Both the position numbers and the translations under genes were made by a program. A stretch of DNA of 19,360 bases. Origin: Bacteroidota bacterium. GTDB lineage: Bacteria; Bacteroidota; Bacteroidia; UBA7662; CANHCV01. The notes below the pieces were generated by a model. The model saw only the letters and a list, made by a program, of their open reading frames with translations, made no database searches and was not told the DNA's origin. The DNA lies in contig JAIYBD010000234.1 of assembly GCA_027488715.1 (NCBI GenBank), positions 1 to 19,360 of the forward strand, in the 5' to 3' direction. How positions within the stretch are numbered: position 1 is the first letter of the stretch; the number at the start of each line of letters is the position of its first letter. This document shows positions 1 through 6,376 of the stretch, one piece after another.

Positions 1-1485
1 ATCAATTCGAGGAACCGTGGATTTTTTGATGCAAACAACGATGGATTTTCGGAGATTCCTCGGTTGAATTTATGGGCTACCGGATTTCATGGCATTTATC
101 AACGGAAACCTAACCGCAAATTGGAAATTTCGGCTAGTAGAATGGAGGAGTACCGATTGGGAGGAGACATGGCCAATCTTCCGGTGATTCAATTGGAACA
201 AGTGGAGGAACGCCGACATTTGATTGGTTTGGGCAGTTTTGATTATCAGATAAATTTCAATGGAGGAAAAAGCAGTTGGATCGTTTATTCGGGTATCCAG
301 CAAACGAAACGTCAACATTTTACGGGTATTCAACCCGACGATTCTTTAAAGAAAAAGGAATACTTGAGTCAGCCCCCCTACGGTACCTCTTTTAACCGCA
401 CTTTTCAAGGGGGGATGCAATTGAATCATCTACAAAACCTCGGGGAATTAGGCAAAAATGTATGGACATTCGGCTCAGAATTTCTTCATGATTCCATTCG
501 AGATAACATTCCAAGTTATCGTTACAAGGTAGAGCAGAGCACCAAAAACTGGGGCTCCTTTGTTCAAAGCGATTGGGAATGGAAGAAAAAGCTGAACCTT
601 CTTTCTGGATTGCGGCTTGATTTCCATAATTTTTTAAATCGGCCGGTGTGGAGTCCGCGGTTTGCATTGCTATTCAAGCCATCTTCTTCTACACAAATAC
701 GTTTGAATTACGGAACGGGATTTCGGGCGCCGCAAGCGTTTGATTCCGATTTGCACGTGGCGTTTGCGGGCGGTGGTGTTTCAAGGGTACGCATTTCACC
801 CCTACTACGGGAGGAGCGATCTCAGAGTTGGAGCGGCAGCGTGAATGTAGATTACCCAACAGAAAAGTGGATTGCGGGAGGCACGTTGGAAGCATTCTCT
901 ACGAAACTAAATCGGGTGTTTGTTTTAGAAAACATTGGAGAAGATTCCTTCGGTGAAATTTTTGAGAAACGAAATGGGGCAGGAGCAATGGTGCAGGGAA
1001 TAACCTTGGAGTTAAGGATGAATTATGCAAAAAAGGTTCAACTAGAAGCCGGATTCACTTCCCAACGAAGCACCTATTCCGAAGCCGTTGAGGTGATTCA
1101 GGGTTTGCCTAAACAGGTTGAATTCCTAAGAACACCTCGAAATTATGGTTTTGGAACGCTTTCCATCAAACCAAATCAGGTTTGGAGTCTTAACCTCAAT
1201 GTGGTTTATACGGGCGCAATGACGATTGCACATTTTGGAGGAGCCATCAACCAACCCCAGGATCGTTTGGTACAAACGAATCCCTTTTGGGAAATCAACG
1301 CGAAGCTCAATGTTAGAGCTATTGAATCTGAAAAGATGGGGCGATGGGATTTTTTTGTGGGGGTAAGAAATGCCTTGAATGCGTACCAAACCGATTTTGA
1401 TTTGGGCAAGAATCGGGACAGCAATTACATCTATGGGCCGAGCTTGCCCCGATCGGTTTATTTGGGCATCAAGTGGATGAAGTAG
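1..1485 (+). CDS. TonB-dependent outer-membrane receptor, C-terminal part (5' end outside window)
   Basis: The reading frame is open from base 1, so the gene starts upstream of the window; about 494 residues are visible. The protein is the beta-barrel part of a TonB-dependent receptor, which takes up large or scarce ligands (siderophores, cobalamin, glycans) across the outer membrane using energy from TonB-ExbBD. The evidence is the alternating aromatic/polar beta-strand texture throughout, a stretch with GTGFRAPQAFD (about residues 239-249) typical of the barrel of these receptors, an early DANNDGFSEIPR loop like those of Bacteroidota receptors, and an end in YGPSLPRSVYLGIKWMK, the usual last-strand pattern. 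The plug domain and TonB box are not in the window. A TTG at 64 is an internal leucine codon, not a start. The ligand cannot be deduced. A terminator hairpin follows at 1531-1566. Confidence 0.88.
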   Translation: MNSRNRGFFDANNDGFSEIPRLNLWATGFHGIYQRKPNRKLEISASRMEEYRLGGDMANLPVIQLEQVEERRHLIGLGSFDYQINFNGGKSSWIVYSGIQQTKRQHFTGIQPDDSLKKKEYLSQPPYGTSFNRTFQGGMQLNHLQNLGELGKNVWTFGSEFLHDSIRDNIPSYRYKVEQSTKNWGSFVQSDWEWKKKLNLLSGLRLDFHNFLNRPVWSPRFALLFKPSSSTQIRLNYGTGFRAPQAFDSDLHVAFAGGGVSRVRISPLLREERSQSWSGSVNVDYPTEKWIAGGTLEAFSTKLNRVFVLENIGEDSFGEIFEKRNGAGAMVQGITLELRMNYAKKVQLEAGFTSQRSTYSEAVEVIQGLPKQVEFLRTPRNYGFGTLSIKPNQVWSLNLNVVYTGAMTIAHFGGAINQPQDRLVQTNPFWEINAKLNVRAIESEKMGRWDFFVGVRNALNAYQTDFDLGKNRDSNYIYGPSLPRSVYLGIKWMK

Positions 1486-1530
1486 AATTTGTGTTGATCT
1501 TTTTTTTGTGGGTGTAGAAAAATGGCAGGC

Positions 1531-1566
1531 AAAAAAAAACACCCTTCGCCGGAAGAGTGTTTTGCA
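1531..1566 (-). terminator. Rho-independent terminator between the receptor gene and tRNA-Glu, probably bidirectional
   Basis: Bases 1536-1542 (AAAACAC) pair with 1557-1563 (GTGTTTT). After one C-A mismatch, 1544-1547 (CTTC) pairs with 1552-1555 (GAAG) around a GCCG tetraloop. Read on the minus strand, downstream of tRNA-Glu, the hairpin runs into nine T residues (the A run at 1531-1539), a classic terminator. On the plus strand it ends in only four T residues but lies 50 bp after the receptor stop codon, so it may serve both. Confidence 0.75.
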
Positions 1567-1596
1567 AAGTAAGCCGTTAAGCTCAATGGTTTCTCG

Positions 1597-1668
1597 TAGT
1601 CCGTAGGGGAATCGAACCCCTGTTTCCTCCGTGAAAGGGAGATGTCCTAACCCCTAGACGAACGGACC
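1597..1668 (-). tRNA. tRNA-Glu (anticodon TTC)
   Basis: The reverse complement folds as a complete 72-nt cloverleaf. The acceptor stem is GGTCCGT/ACGGACT with a G1-T72 wobble pair and discriminator A. The D arm is GTC...GAC. The anticodon stem TCTCC/GGAGG carries loop CTTTCAC with anticodon TTC (reads GAA and GAG). The T arm is AGGGG-TTCGATT-CCCCT. The 3' CCA is not encoded (TCG lies on the plus strand where TGG would be needed), so it must be added after transcription. It has its own promoter at 1687-1717 and a terminator at 1531-1566. Confidence 0.97.
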
Positions 1669-1686
1669 ATTTTTCCTTTGCGGTTG

Positions 1687-1717
1687 CAAAGATAAGAATG
1701 GGAATGATTTATCCCAA
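1687..1717 (-). promoter_or_regulatory. Bacteroidota-type promoter of tRNA-Glu
   Basis: On the minus strand a TATCTTTG box (1694 to 1687) matches the TAnnTTTG -7 consensus exactly. A TTG (1717 to 1715) lies 20 bp upstream, the right place for the -33 element. Transcription would start a few bases beyond, about 10-15 nt before the mature tRNA 5' end at 1668. This is the only promoter in the window with both elements clear. Confidence 0.7.
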
Positions 1718-1786
1718 TACTTTTTAAAATTAGGTGCAATTATTTTTTTATGCCCCCATTTCTTTTTCTTAACCCCCTAATCTCCA

Positions 1787-1794
1787 TATTTTTG
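1787..1794 (+). promoter_or_regulatory. Probable -7 promoter box of pgk
   Basis: TATTTTTG matches TAnnTTTG exactly and ends 15 bp before the ATG at 1810, leaving a leader of roughly ten bases. No clear TTG is seen at the -33 position; a T-rich run lies there. The box lies between the upstream in-frame ATG at 1750 and the ATG at 1810, which argues for the latter as the true start. Confidence 0.55.
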
Positions 1795-1809
1795 CACAAA
1801 AATTTATTT

Positions 1810-3000
1810 ATGAAAACCATCAACGATTTCCATTTCGCCCATAAAAAAGTCATCATGCGCGTCGATTTCAACGTGCCCCTTCATAAAGAAACCCTCCAAG
1901 TAACCGACGATACGCGCATTCGTGCCGCTGTTCCTAGTATTCAAAAGATTCTGAATGATGGCGGTTCCGTGATTTTAATGTCGCACCTCGGTCGCCCCAA
2001 AAACGGCCCCGAAGATAAATTCTCGCTCCAACACATCGTTTCCAAAGTAGCAGAGAATTTGGGGCGCCCCGTTCAATTCGCCAACGATTGCATTGGCGAA
2101 GAAGCCGTTTCCAAAGCGGCACATCTTCAAGCCGGGGAAGTGTTGTTGTTGGAAAACGTTCGTTTTTACCCCGAAGAGGAAAAGGGAAATCGGGAGTTTG
2201 CCGCTAAATTGGCCGCTCTCGGCAATTTCTACGTGAACGACGCTTTTGGTACGGCCCACCGTGCTCACGCTTCTACCACCATTTGTGCCGATTTTTTCCC
2301 CGAACAGAAAGCCGCCGGTTTGCTTCTTCATGCCGAGGTTGCCAATGCCGACAAAGTGATGAAAGAAGCCCAAGGGCCCTTCACGGCCATCATGGGCGGA
2401 GCCAAAGTGTCCGACAAAATTCTCATCATCGAAAATTTATTGGACCGCATTGATCACCTCATTATCGGAGGTGGAATGGCTTACACGTTTTGGAAAGCCC
2501 AAGGTGGAGTGATTGGAAATTCTCTTTTGGAAGAAGATCGCTTGGAAACGTGCGTGGAAATTTTGAAAAAAGCCAAAGAGAAAAATGTTTCGGTTCACCT
2601 TCCCATGGATTCAACCATTGCAGATGCCTTTTCCAACGATGCGCAAAAAACCAATTGCGAAAGCATGGGAATTCCGGCAGGATGGATGGGGTTGGACATT
2701 GGTGAAAAAGCTCGAGTAGATTTTGCTGAAGTGATTAAAAACTCCAAAACCATTCTTTGGAACGGCCCGATGGGTGTTTTTGAAATGGATTCTTTTGCAG
2801 CCGGAACTCGCACCATCGCCGAAGCCGTTGCTGCGGCCACCCACAACGGGGCTTTCAGCCTGATTGGCGGGGGCGATTCGGCGGCAGCGGTGAATAAATT
2901 CGGATTCTCCAACGCCGTTTCGTATGTTTCCACCGGAGGTGGCGCCTTGTTGGAATACATGGAAGGAAAAACCTTGCCCGGCGTTGCCGCTCTTCAATAA
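1810..3000 (+). CDS. pgk: Phosphoglycerate kinase
   Basis: Cytoplasmic glycolytic enzyme that transfers phosphate from 1,3-bisphosphoglycerate to ADP, giving ATP and 3-phosphoglycerate. The 396 residues equal the usual bacterial length. Family motifs appear in order: VIMRVDFNVP (14-23, substrate-binding N-domain), MSHLGRP (57-63), NDAFGTAHRAHAS (143-155), MGGAKVSDK (195-203), GGGDSAAA (353-360) and STGGGALLE (374-382, nucleotide-binding C-domain). An in-frame ATG at 1750 would add 20 residues, but the promoter box at 1787-1794 lies after it and MKTINDF is the normal family N-terminus, so 1810 is chosen. No Shine-Dalgarno sequence is visible. The next gene, lipA, begins 48 bp downstream and seems to have its own promoter box. 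Confidence 0.97.
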   Translation: MKTINDFHFAHKKVIMRVDFNVPLHKETLQVTDDTRIRAAVPSIQKILNDGGSVILMSHLGRPKNGPEDKFSLQHIVSKVAENLGRPVQFANDCIGEEAVSKAAHLQAGEVLLLENVRFYPEEEKGNREFAAKLAALGNFYVNDAFGTAHRAHASTTICADFFPEQKAAGLLLHAEVANADKVMKEAQGPFTAIMGGAKVSDKILIIENLLDRIDHLIIGGGMAYTFWKAQGGVIGNSLLEEDRLETCVEILKKAKEKNVSVHLPMDSTIADAFSNDAQKTNCESMGIPAGWMGLDIGEKARVDFAEVIKNSKTILWNGPMGVFEMDSFAAGTRTIAEAVAAATHNGAFSLIGGGDSAAAVNKFGFSNAVSYVSTGGGALLEYMEGKTLPGVAALQ

Positions 3001-3036
3001 TTTTCAACATTTTCGTCGAATTTCCATCAAATTAAC

Positions 3037-3044
3037 TACTTTCG
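3037..3044 (+). promoter_or_regulatory. Possible -7 box of lipA, very close to the start codon
   Basis: TACTTTCG differs from TAnnTTTG by one base (C for T), the same variant seen before the DUF349 gene. It ends only 4 bp before the ATG at 3049, so a transcript starting from it would be almost leaderless. No -33 TTG was identified. Read-through from pgk is the alternative source of lipA mRNA. Confidence 0.35.
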
Positions 3045-3048
3045 CACC

Positions 3049-3912
3049 ATGTCCAATTCGCCTGTTTCCATTCCTAGAATTCGTAAACCCGAGTGGTTGA
3101 AAGTGAAAATCCCCGCTTCCGGTGATTATCAAAAAGTGAAGAAAATTGTGACCGATCATAAGCTTCACACCATTTGCCAGAGCGGAAATTGTCCGAACTT
3201 GGCCGAATGCTGGGGCGCTGGAACGGCCACCTTCATGATTCTGGGTAACGTGTGCACCCGAGGATGTTCCTTTTGCGCCGTTGCTACCGGTCGGCCTACC
3301 GAGTTGGATTTGGATGAACCCTATCGCGTGGCCGAGGCCGTGCAACTCATGGGCGTAAAACATTGCGTCATCACCTCGGTGAATCGGGATGAACTGAAAG
3401 ATCGCGGGATGGCGGTTTGGGCTGCGACCGTGAATGAGGTTCGGAAGATTTCTCCCCAAACAAAATTGGAAACCCTCATTCCCGATGTGAAAGGAAATTG
3501 GGAGGCCCTGGAACTCATTTTAGAGGCCAAACCCGATGTCATTTCCCACAACCTGGAAACCGTGAAGCGTCTGTACCGAAAAGTTCGTCCGCAAGCGGTT
3601 TATGAGCGCTCCTTAGAACAAATTTCAAGAATTAAGGCTTCTGGCATTCGCACCAAAACCGGCGTCATGGTGGGTTTGGGAGAGACCAAAGAAGAAATTT
3701 TTGAGTTGATGGATGACCTTGTTGCTAACGGTTGCGATGTTTTAACGATTGGGCAGTATCTGCAACCCACCAAAATGCACTTGGCGGTGGAGGAATTTAT
3801 TCATCCCGATCTATTTGCCGAGTACAAAGAAGTGGGGCTTCAAAAAGGATTTAAATTTGTAGAGAGCGGTGCTTTGGTGCGTTCATCTTACCATGCAGAA
3901 AGGCATATTTAA
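3049..3912 (+). CDS. lipA: Lipoyl synthase
   Basis: Radical-SAM enzyme that inserts two sulfur atoms into protein-bound octanoyl groups to make the lipoyl cofactor of 2-oxoacid dehydrogenases and the glycine cleavage system. Both iron-sulfur cluster motifs are intact: the auxiliary cluster CX4CX5C (Cys43, Cys48, Cys54) and the radical-SAM CX3CX2C (Cys69, Cys73, Cys76, in CTRGCSFC). The C-terminal RSSY motif (278-281), whose serine binds the auxiliary cluster, is present. At 287 residues it is full length. The start is at MSNSPVSIPR, the first ATG in the frame. The TAA stop overlaps the ATG of the next gene by one base (TAATG), so the DUF721 gene is probably co-translated. No lipB or lplA gene is in the window. 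Confidence 0.97.
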   Translation: MSNSPVSIPRIRKPEWLKVKIPASGDYQKVKKIVTDHKLHTICQSGNCPNLAECWGAGTATFMILGNVCTRGCSFCAVATGRPTELDLDEPYRVAEAVQLMGVKHCVITSVNRDELKDRGMAVWAATVNEVRKISPQTKLETLIPDVKGNWEALELILEAKPDVISHNLETVKRLYRKVRPQAVYERSLEQISRIKASGIRTKTGVMVGLGETKEEIFELMDDLVANGCDVLTIGQYLQPTKMHLAVEEFIHPDLFAEYKEVGLQKGFKFVESGALVRSSYHAERHI

Positions 3913-4211
3913 TGTCGTACCGCAAATTTCATAAGGGCAATTCAATCGGAGAGGTTGTTCAGGAGTTGATCGATGCTTACCAAATCAAAGGCAAACTGAA
4001 TGAAGTGAAAATTCATGAAGTGTGGGCCGAATGCGTTGGAAAAGTGGCTTCCAAGCACACTTCAAAACTCTTTCTGAAAGGAACTAAATTGTTCGTAGAG
4101 TTTTCAACGCCCTTGCTCAAGCACGAAGTGCACTTCCGAAAAGCAGATTTGTTGAAATTGTTGGAAGAAAAGATGGGCGAAGGAATCGTTCAAGATATCG
4201 TCCTCATTTGA
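3912..4211 (+). CDS. DUF721 (DciA-like) protein
   Basis: Small 99-residue protein of the DUF721 family, which includes DciA, a loader of the replicative helicase DnaB in bacteria without DnaC. Family features: an N-terminal GEVVQELIDAYQIKGKLNEVKIHEVWAE-like helical stretch (residues 13-40) containing the conserved W, then a beta-rich part with LFLKGTKLFVEFSTPLLKHE (53-72), where an LxVxxxxsxxxxEL-type pattern is normal. It is the short, single-domain form common in Bacteroidota. Its ATG overlaps the lipA stop (TAATG), implying translational coupling. Its stop codon overlaps the 3' end of the opposite-strand ribBA by 8 bp. The helicase-loading role is inferred from the family, not shown here. 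Confidence 0.85.
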   Translation: MSYRKFHKGNSIGEVVQELIDAYQIKGKLNEVKIHEVWAECVGKVASKHTSKLFLKGTKLFVEFSTPLLKHEVHFRKADLLKLLEEKMGEGIVQDIVLI

Positions 4212-5415
4212 GGTGATGTCCCATTTTTTCCTTCTTCGTTTCTAAATATTTTTCGTTGTGTTCGTTCGACGGAATTTGAATGGGTACACGATCCACAATT
4301 TCCAAACCGTAACCGATTAATCCGGCTCGTTTTGCAGGATTGTTGCTCATTAATTTCATTTTTGAGATACCCAAATTCCGAAGGATTTGAGCCCCAATTC
4401 CGTAATCCCGTTCGTCCATTTTAAATCCTAATGCCAAGTTGGCTTCCACGGTATCCATGCCTTGCTCTTGCAGTTTGTAGGCTTTCAATTTATTCAAAAG
4501 TCCAATTCCACGTCCTTCTTGGTTCATGTAGAGGATCACCCCTTTGCCGGCTTCTTCCACCATGCGCATGGCTGCGTGCAATTGTTCACCGCAATCGCAG
4601 CGGCAAGAGCCGAAAATATCGCCTGTTAAGCAAGAAGAGTGAACGCGAACCAACACCGGCTCATCTTTGTCCCATTTTCCTTTCACCAAGGCGAGGTGTT
4701 CTTCTTGATCGGTATGGATATGTTTGAAGGCGATGAGTTCAAAGTTTCCGTGGGCCGTTGGCATTTCAACCGCAATTTCGCGTTTGATGAGTGATTCGTT
4801 CTGCAATCGGTAGGTAATGAGATCTTGGATGGAAACCAATTTCATGTTGTACTTATTGGCGATTTCCCTCAGTTCGGGAAGTCGCGCCATGGTTCCATCT
4901 TCGCTCATGATTTCGCAAATGACTCCGGCGGGCGCTAACCCGGCCATTTGTGCAAAGTCAATGGCTGCTTCGGTATGGCCGGCCCTTCTCAACACTCCTT
5001 CTTTACGTGCTTTGAGGGGGAAGATGTGTCCGGGGCGACCGAAATCGCTGGGTTTCGCTTCTGGATGAAGCATGCGTTGAATGGTTTCCGAGCGATCGGA
5101 AGCGCTGATTCCGGTGGTACAATTTCCACCCAAATAATCGATGGAAACGGTAAAAGGAGTGGCGTGGGTGGCCGTATTGTCGGTTACCATGAGTCCCAAT
5201 CCCAAACGATCGCACAAATCTTCCATGATGGGAGTGCAGATGAGGCCACGGCCGTGGGTGGCCATGAAATTGATCATTTCGGGCGTGGCCATTTCGGCCG
5301 CTGCGAGGAAATCTCCTTCGTTTTCACGGTCTTCATCGTCCACCACGATGATCATTTTTCCAGCTTTGATATCGGCAATGGCGTCTTCAATTCGGTCGAG
5401 GATAATGGGTTCCAT
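4204..5415 (-). CDS. ribBA: Bifunctional 3,4-dihydroxy-2-butanone-4-phosphate synthase / GTP cyclohydrolase II
   Basis: Catalyses both entry steps of riboflavin synthesis: ribulose 5-phosphate to dihydroxybutanone phosphate, and GTP to the diaminopyrimidine precursor. The N-terminal RibB domain (about 1-200) has VVDDEDRENEGDF (24-36, acidic metal-binding loop), HATPFTVSID (84-93) and RRAGHTEAA (143-151). The C-terminal RibA domain (about 208-403) has the zinc ligands Cys262, Cys273 and Cys275 in CLTGDIFGSCRCDC, NQEGRGIGLLNK (298-309) and DERDYGIGAQIL (334-345), as in GTP cyclohydrolase II. All key residues looked for are present and the 403-residue length is typical. The ATG at 5415 follows the stop of the upstream EamA gene by 3 bp, so the two are almost certainly one operon. 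Its 3' end overlaps the convergent DUF721 gene. Confidence 0.97.
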   Translation of the reverse strand: MEPIILDRIEDAIADIKAGKMIIVVDDEDRENEGDFLAAAEMATPEMINFMATHGRGLICTPIMEDLCDRLGLGLMVTDNTATHATPFTVSIDYLGGNCTTGISASDRSETIQRMLHPEAKPSDFGRPGHIFPLKARKEGVLRRAGHTEAAIDFAQMAGLAPAGVICEIMSEDGTMARLPELREIANKYNMKLVSIQDLITYRLQNESLIKREIAVEMPTAHGNFELIAFKHIHTDQEEHLALVKGKWDKDEPVLVRVHSSCLTGDIFGSCRCDCGEQLHAAMRMVEEAGKGVILYMNQEGRGIGLLNKLKAYKLQEQGMDTVEANLALGFKMDERDYGIGAQILRNLGISKMKLMSNNPAKRAGLIGYGLEIVDRVPIQIPSNEHNEKYLETKKEKMGHHLK

Positions 5416-5418
5416 AGG

Positions 5419-6300
5419 TTATTTTTCTTTTTCGTAATTCAGCAATCCAATTCCGAGCAGGATGGATAAAAATCCCAACAAATGAACAGCTAAAATGGTT
5501 TCGCCATCGGCCCACCCCCAAAGGATGGCCACCAATGGCATCAAATAGGCAACAGATGCGGCATAAATCGCTCCCGCTTTGGCAATCAATCGGTTGTAGA
5601 GGATAAGCGCCATGGCTGTTCCGCCCAAACTTAGAATAGCGGTGAAGCCAAAAGCCTGAAAGGCATCGGGATTGGTTTGAAATTTCTCCAATGCATCGGT
5701 AAAAAGCAATACCACAAAGGCCGGAATGCCTACACTGAGCAAGGCGCCCGCTGAAACCGTTTTGGAATGGTATTTACTTAAATTCTTCTTGGTTAACAAC
5801 GAATTCCATCCGTAAAAAATGGTTGCCACAACCGCCAAAATGCCAGCCAAGTAATGATTGGCTAGGTTGCCTTGGCCTTTATTCAAAACCAAAAGGGTAG
5901 CGCCAATCAAAGCGAGTAAAACCCCTGATACTTTCATCCAACGGAAAGGGTATCCGTAGAAAATCATACCCAGCGTGAGGGAAAACAAGGGTGTTAGGGA
6001 GTTCAATGTTCCTACAACACCCGATGCGGCGAGGTTAACGGCAACGGCAAAAAGGTAAACGGGAATTCCATTTCCAATGTATCCCGATTGTATAACATAT
6101 TTCCAGTCCTTTCGAGGAATGTGTTTTGCACCCTGAATCCAAAAGGGCAATAAGGCTAATGCAGATAGGGATAATCGCATGGAAACGACTTCAACGGGGG
6201 TAAAAACCAAAAGCGCCTTTTTGTACAAAATGAAAGAGCTTCCCCAAATCAGGGCAAGGAGCATCAAAGTGAAGAGGTTATTGATGGATTTTGGTTTCAT
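5419..6300 (-). CDS. EamA-family (DMT superfamily) membrane transporter
   Basis: Ten-helix inner-membrane permease of 293 residues, the usual EamA size, built from two repeated five-helix halves (about 8-138 and 150-288). The first half opens with LMLLALIWGSSFILYKKAL, the classic family start with W-G-S-S-F, and ends near GVLLALIGATLLV. The second half opens with LAGILAVVATIFYGWNSLL and ends with HLLGFLSILLGIGLLNYEKEK. The frame continues upstream to an ATG at 6420, but those 40 residues are not hydrophobic or family-like and would cross the promoter box at 6311-6318, so 6300 is preferred. It is co-transcribed with ribBA, 3 bp downstream. Some DMT proteins (RibN) carry riboflavin, so flavin transport is a reasonable guess, but EamA proteins have many substrates. 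Confidence 0.88.
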   Translation of the reverse strand: MKPKSINNLFTLMLLALIWGSSFILYKKALLVFTPVEVVSMRLSLSALALLPFWIQGAKHIPRKDWKYVIQSGYIGNGIPVYLFAVAVNLAASGVVGTLNSLTPLFSLTLGMIFYGYPFRWMKVSGVLLALIGATLLVLNKGQGNLANHYLAGILAVVATIFYGWNSLLTKKNLSKYHSKTVSAGALLSVGIPAFVVLLFTDALEKFQTNPDAFQAFGFTAILSLGGTAMALILYNRLIAKAGAIYAASVAYLMPLVAILWGWADGETILAVHLLGFLSILLGIGLLNYEKEK

Positions 6301-6310
6301 GAATGCGTTA

Positions 6311-6318
6311 CAAAGGTA
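6311..6318 (-). promoter_or_regulatory. Probable -7 box of the EamA-ribBA operon
   Basis: On the minus strand, TACCTTTG matches TAnnTTTG exactly and ends 10 bp before the ATG at 6300, leaving a leader of only a few bases. No convincing -33 TTG was seen. No FMN-riboswitch-like sequence fits in the short region (6301-6376) between this operon and the divergent gene. Confidence 0.5.
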
Positions 6319-6351
6319 GGGATAAATGGTCGGTTTCCCCGAATTGTTTCC

Positions 6352-6359
6352 TATCTTGC
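6352..6359 (+). promoter_or_regulatory. Weak candidate -7 box for the T9SS paralogue pair
   Basis: TATCTTGC resembles the -7 consensus but is one T short (TAnnTTG). It ends 17 bp before the ATG at 6377, a spacing similar to that of pgk. It is the only candidate in the 76-bp divergent intergenic region on this strand. Confidence 0.3.
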
Positions 6360-6376
6360 AACACCAACCTAAAAAC

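Noticed and set aside
1126..1542. Minus-strand open frame of 138 codons opposite the receptor gene
   Set aside because: It overlaps the receptor C-terminus in antisense and crosses the terminator; no recognisable protein features.
1750..1809. N-terminal extension of pgk from the ATG at 1750
   Set aside because: It would add 20 residues not found in the family and spans the -7 box at 1787-1794; the total length fits from 1810.
6301..6376. FMN riboswitch before EamA-ribBA
   Set aside because: The region is too short and shows none of the conserved RFN sequence blocks.
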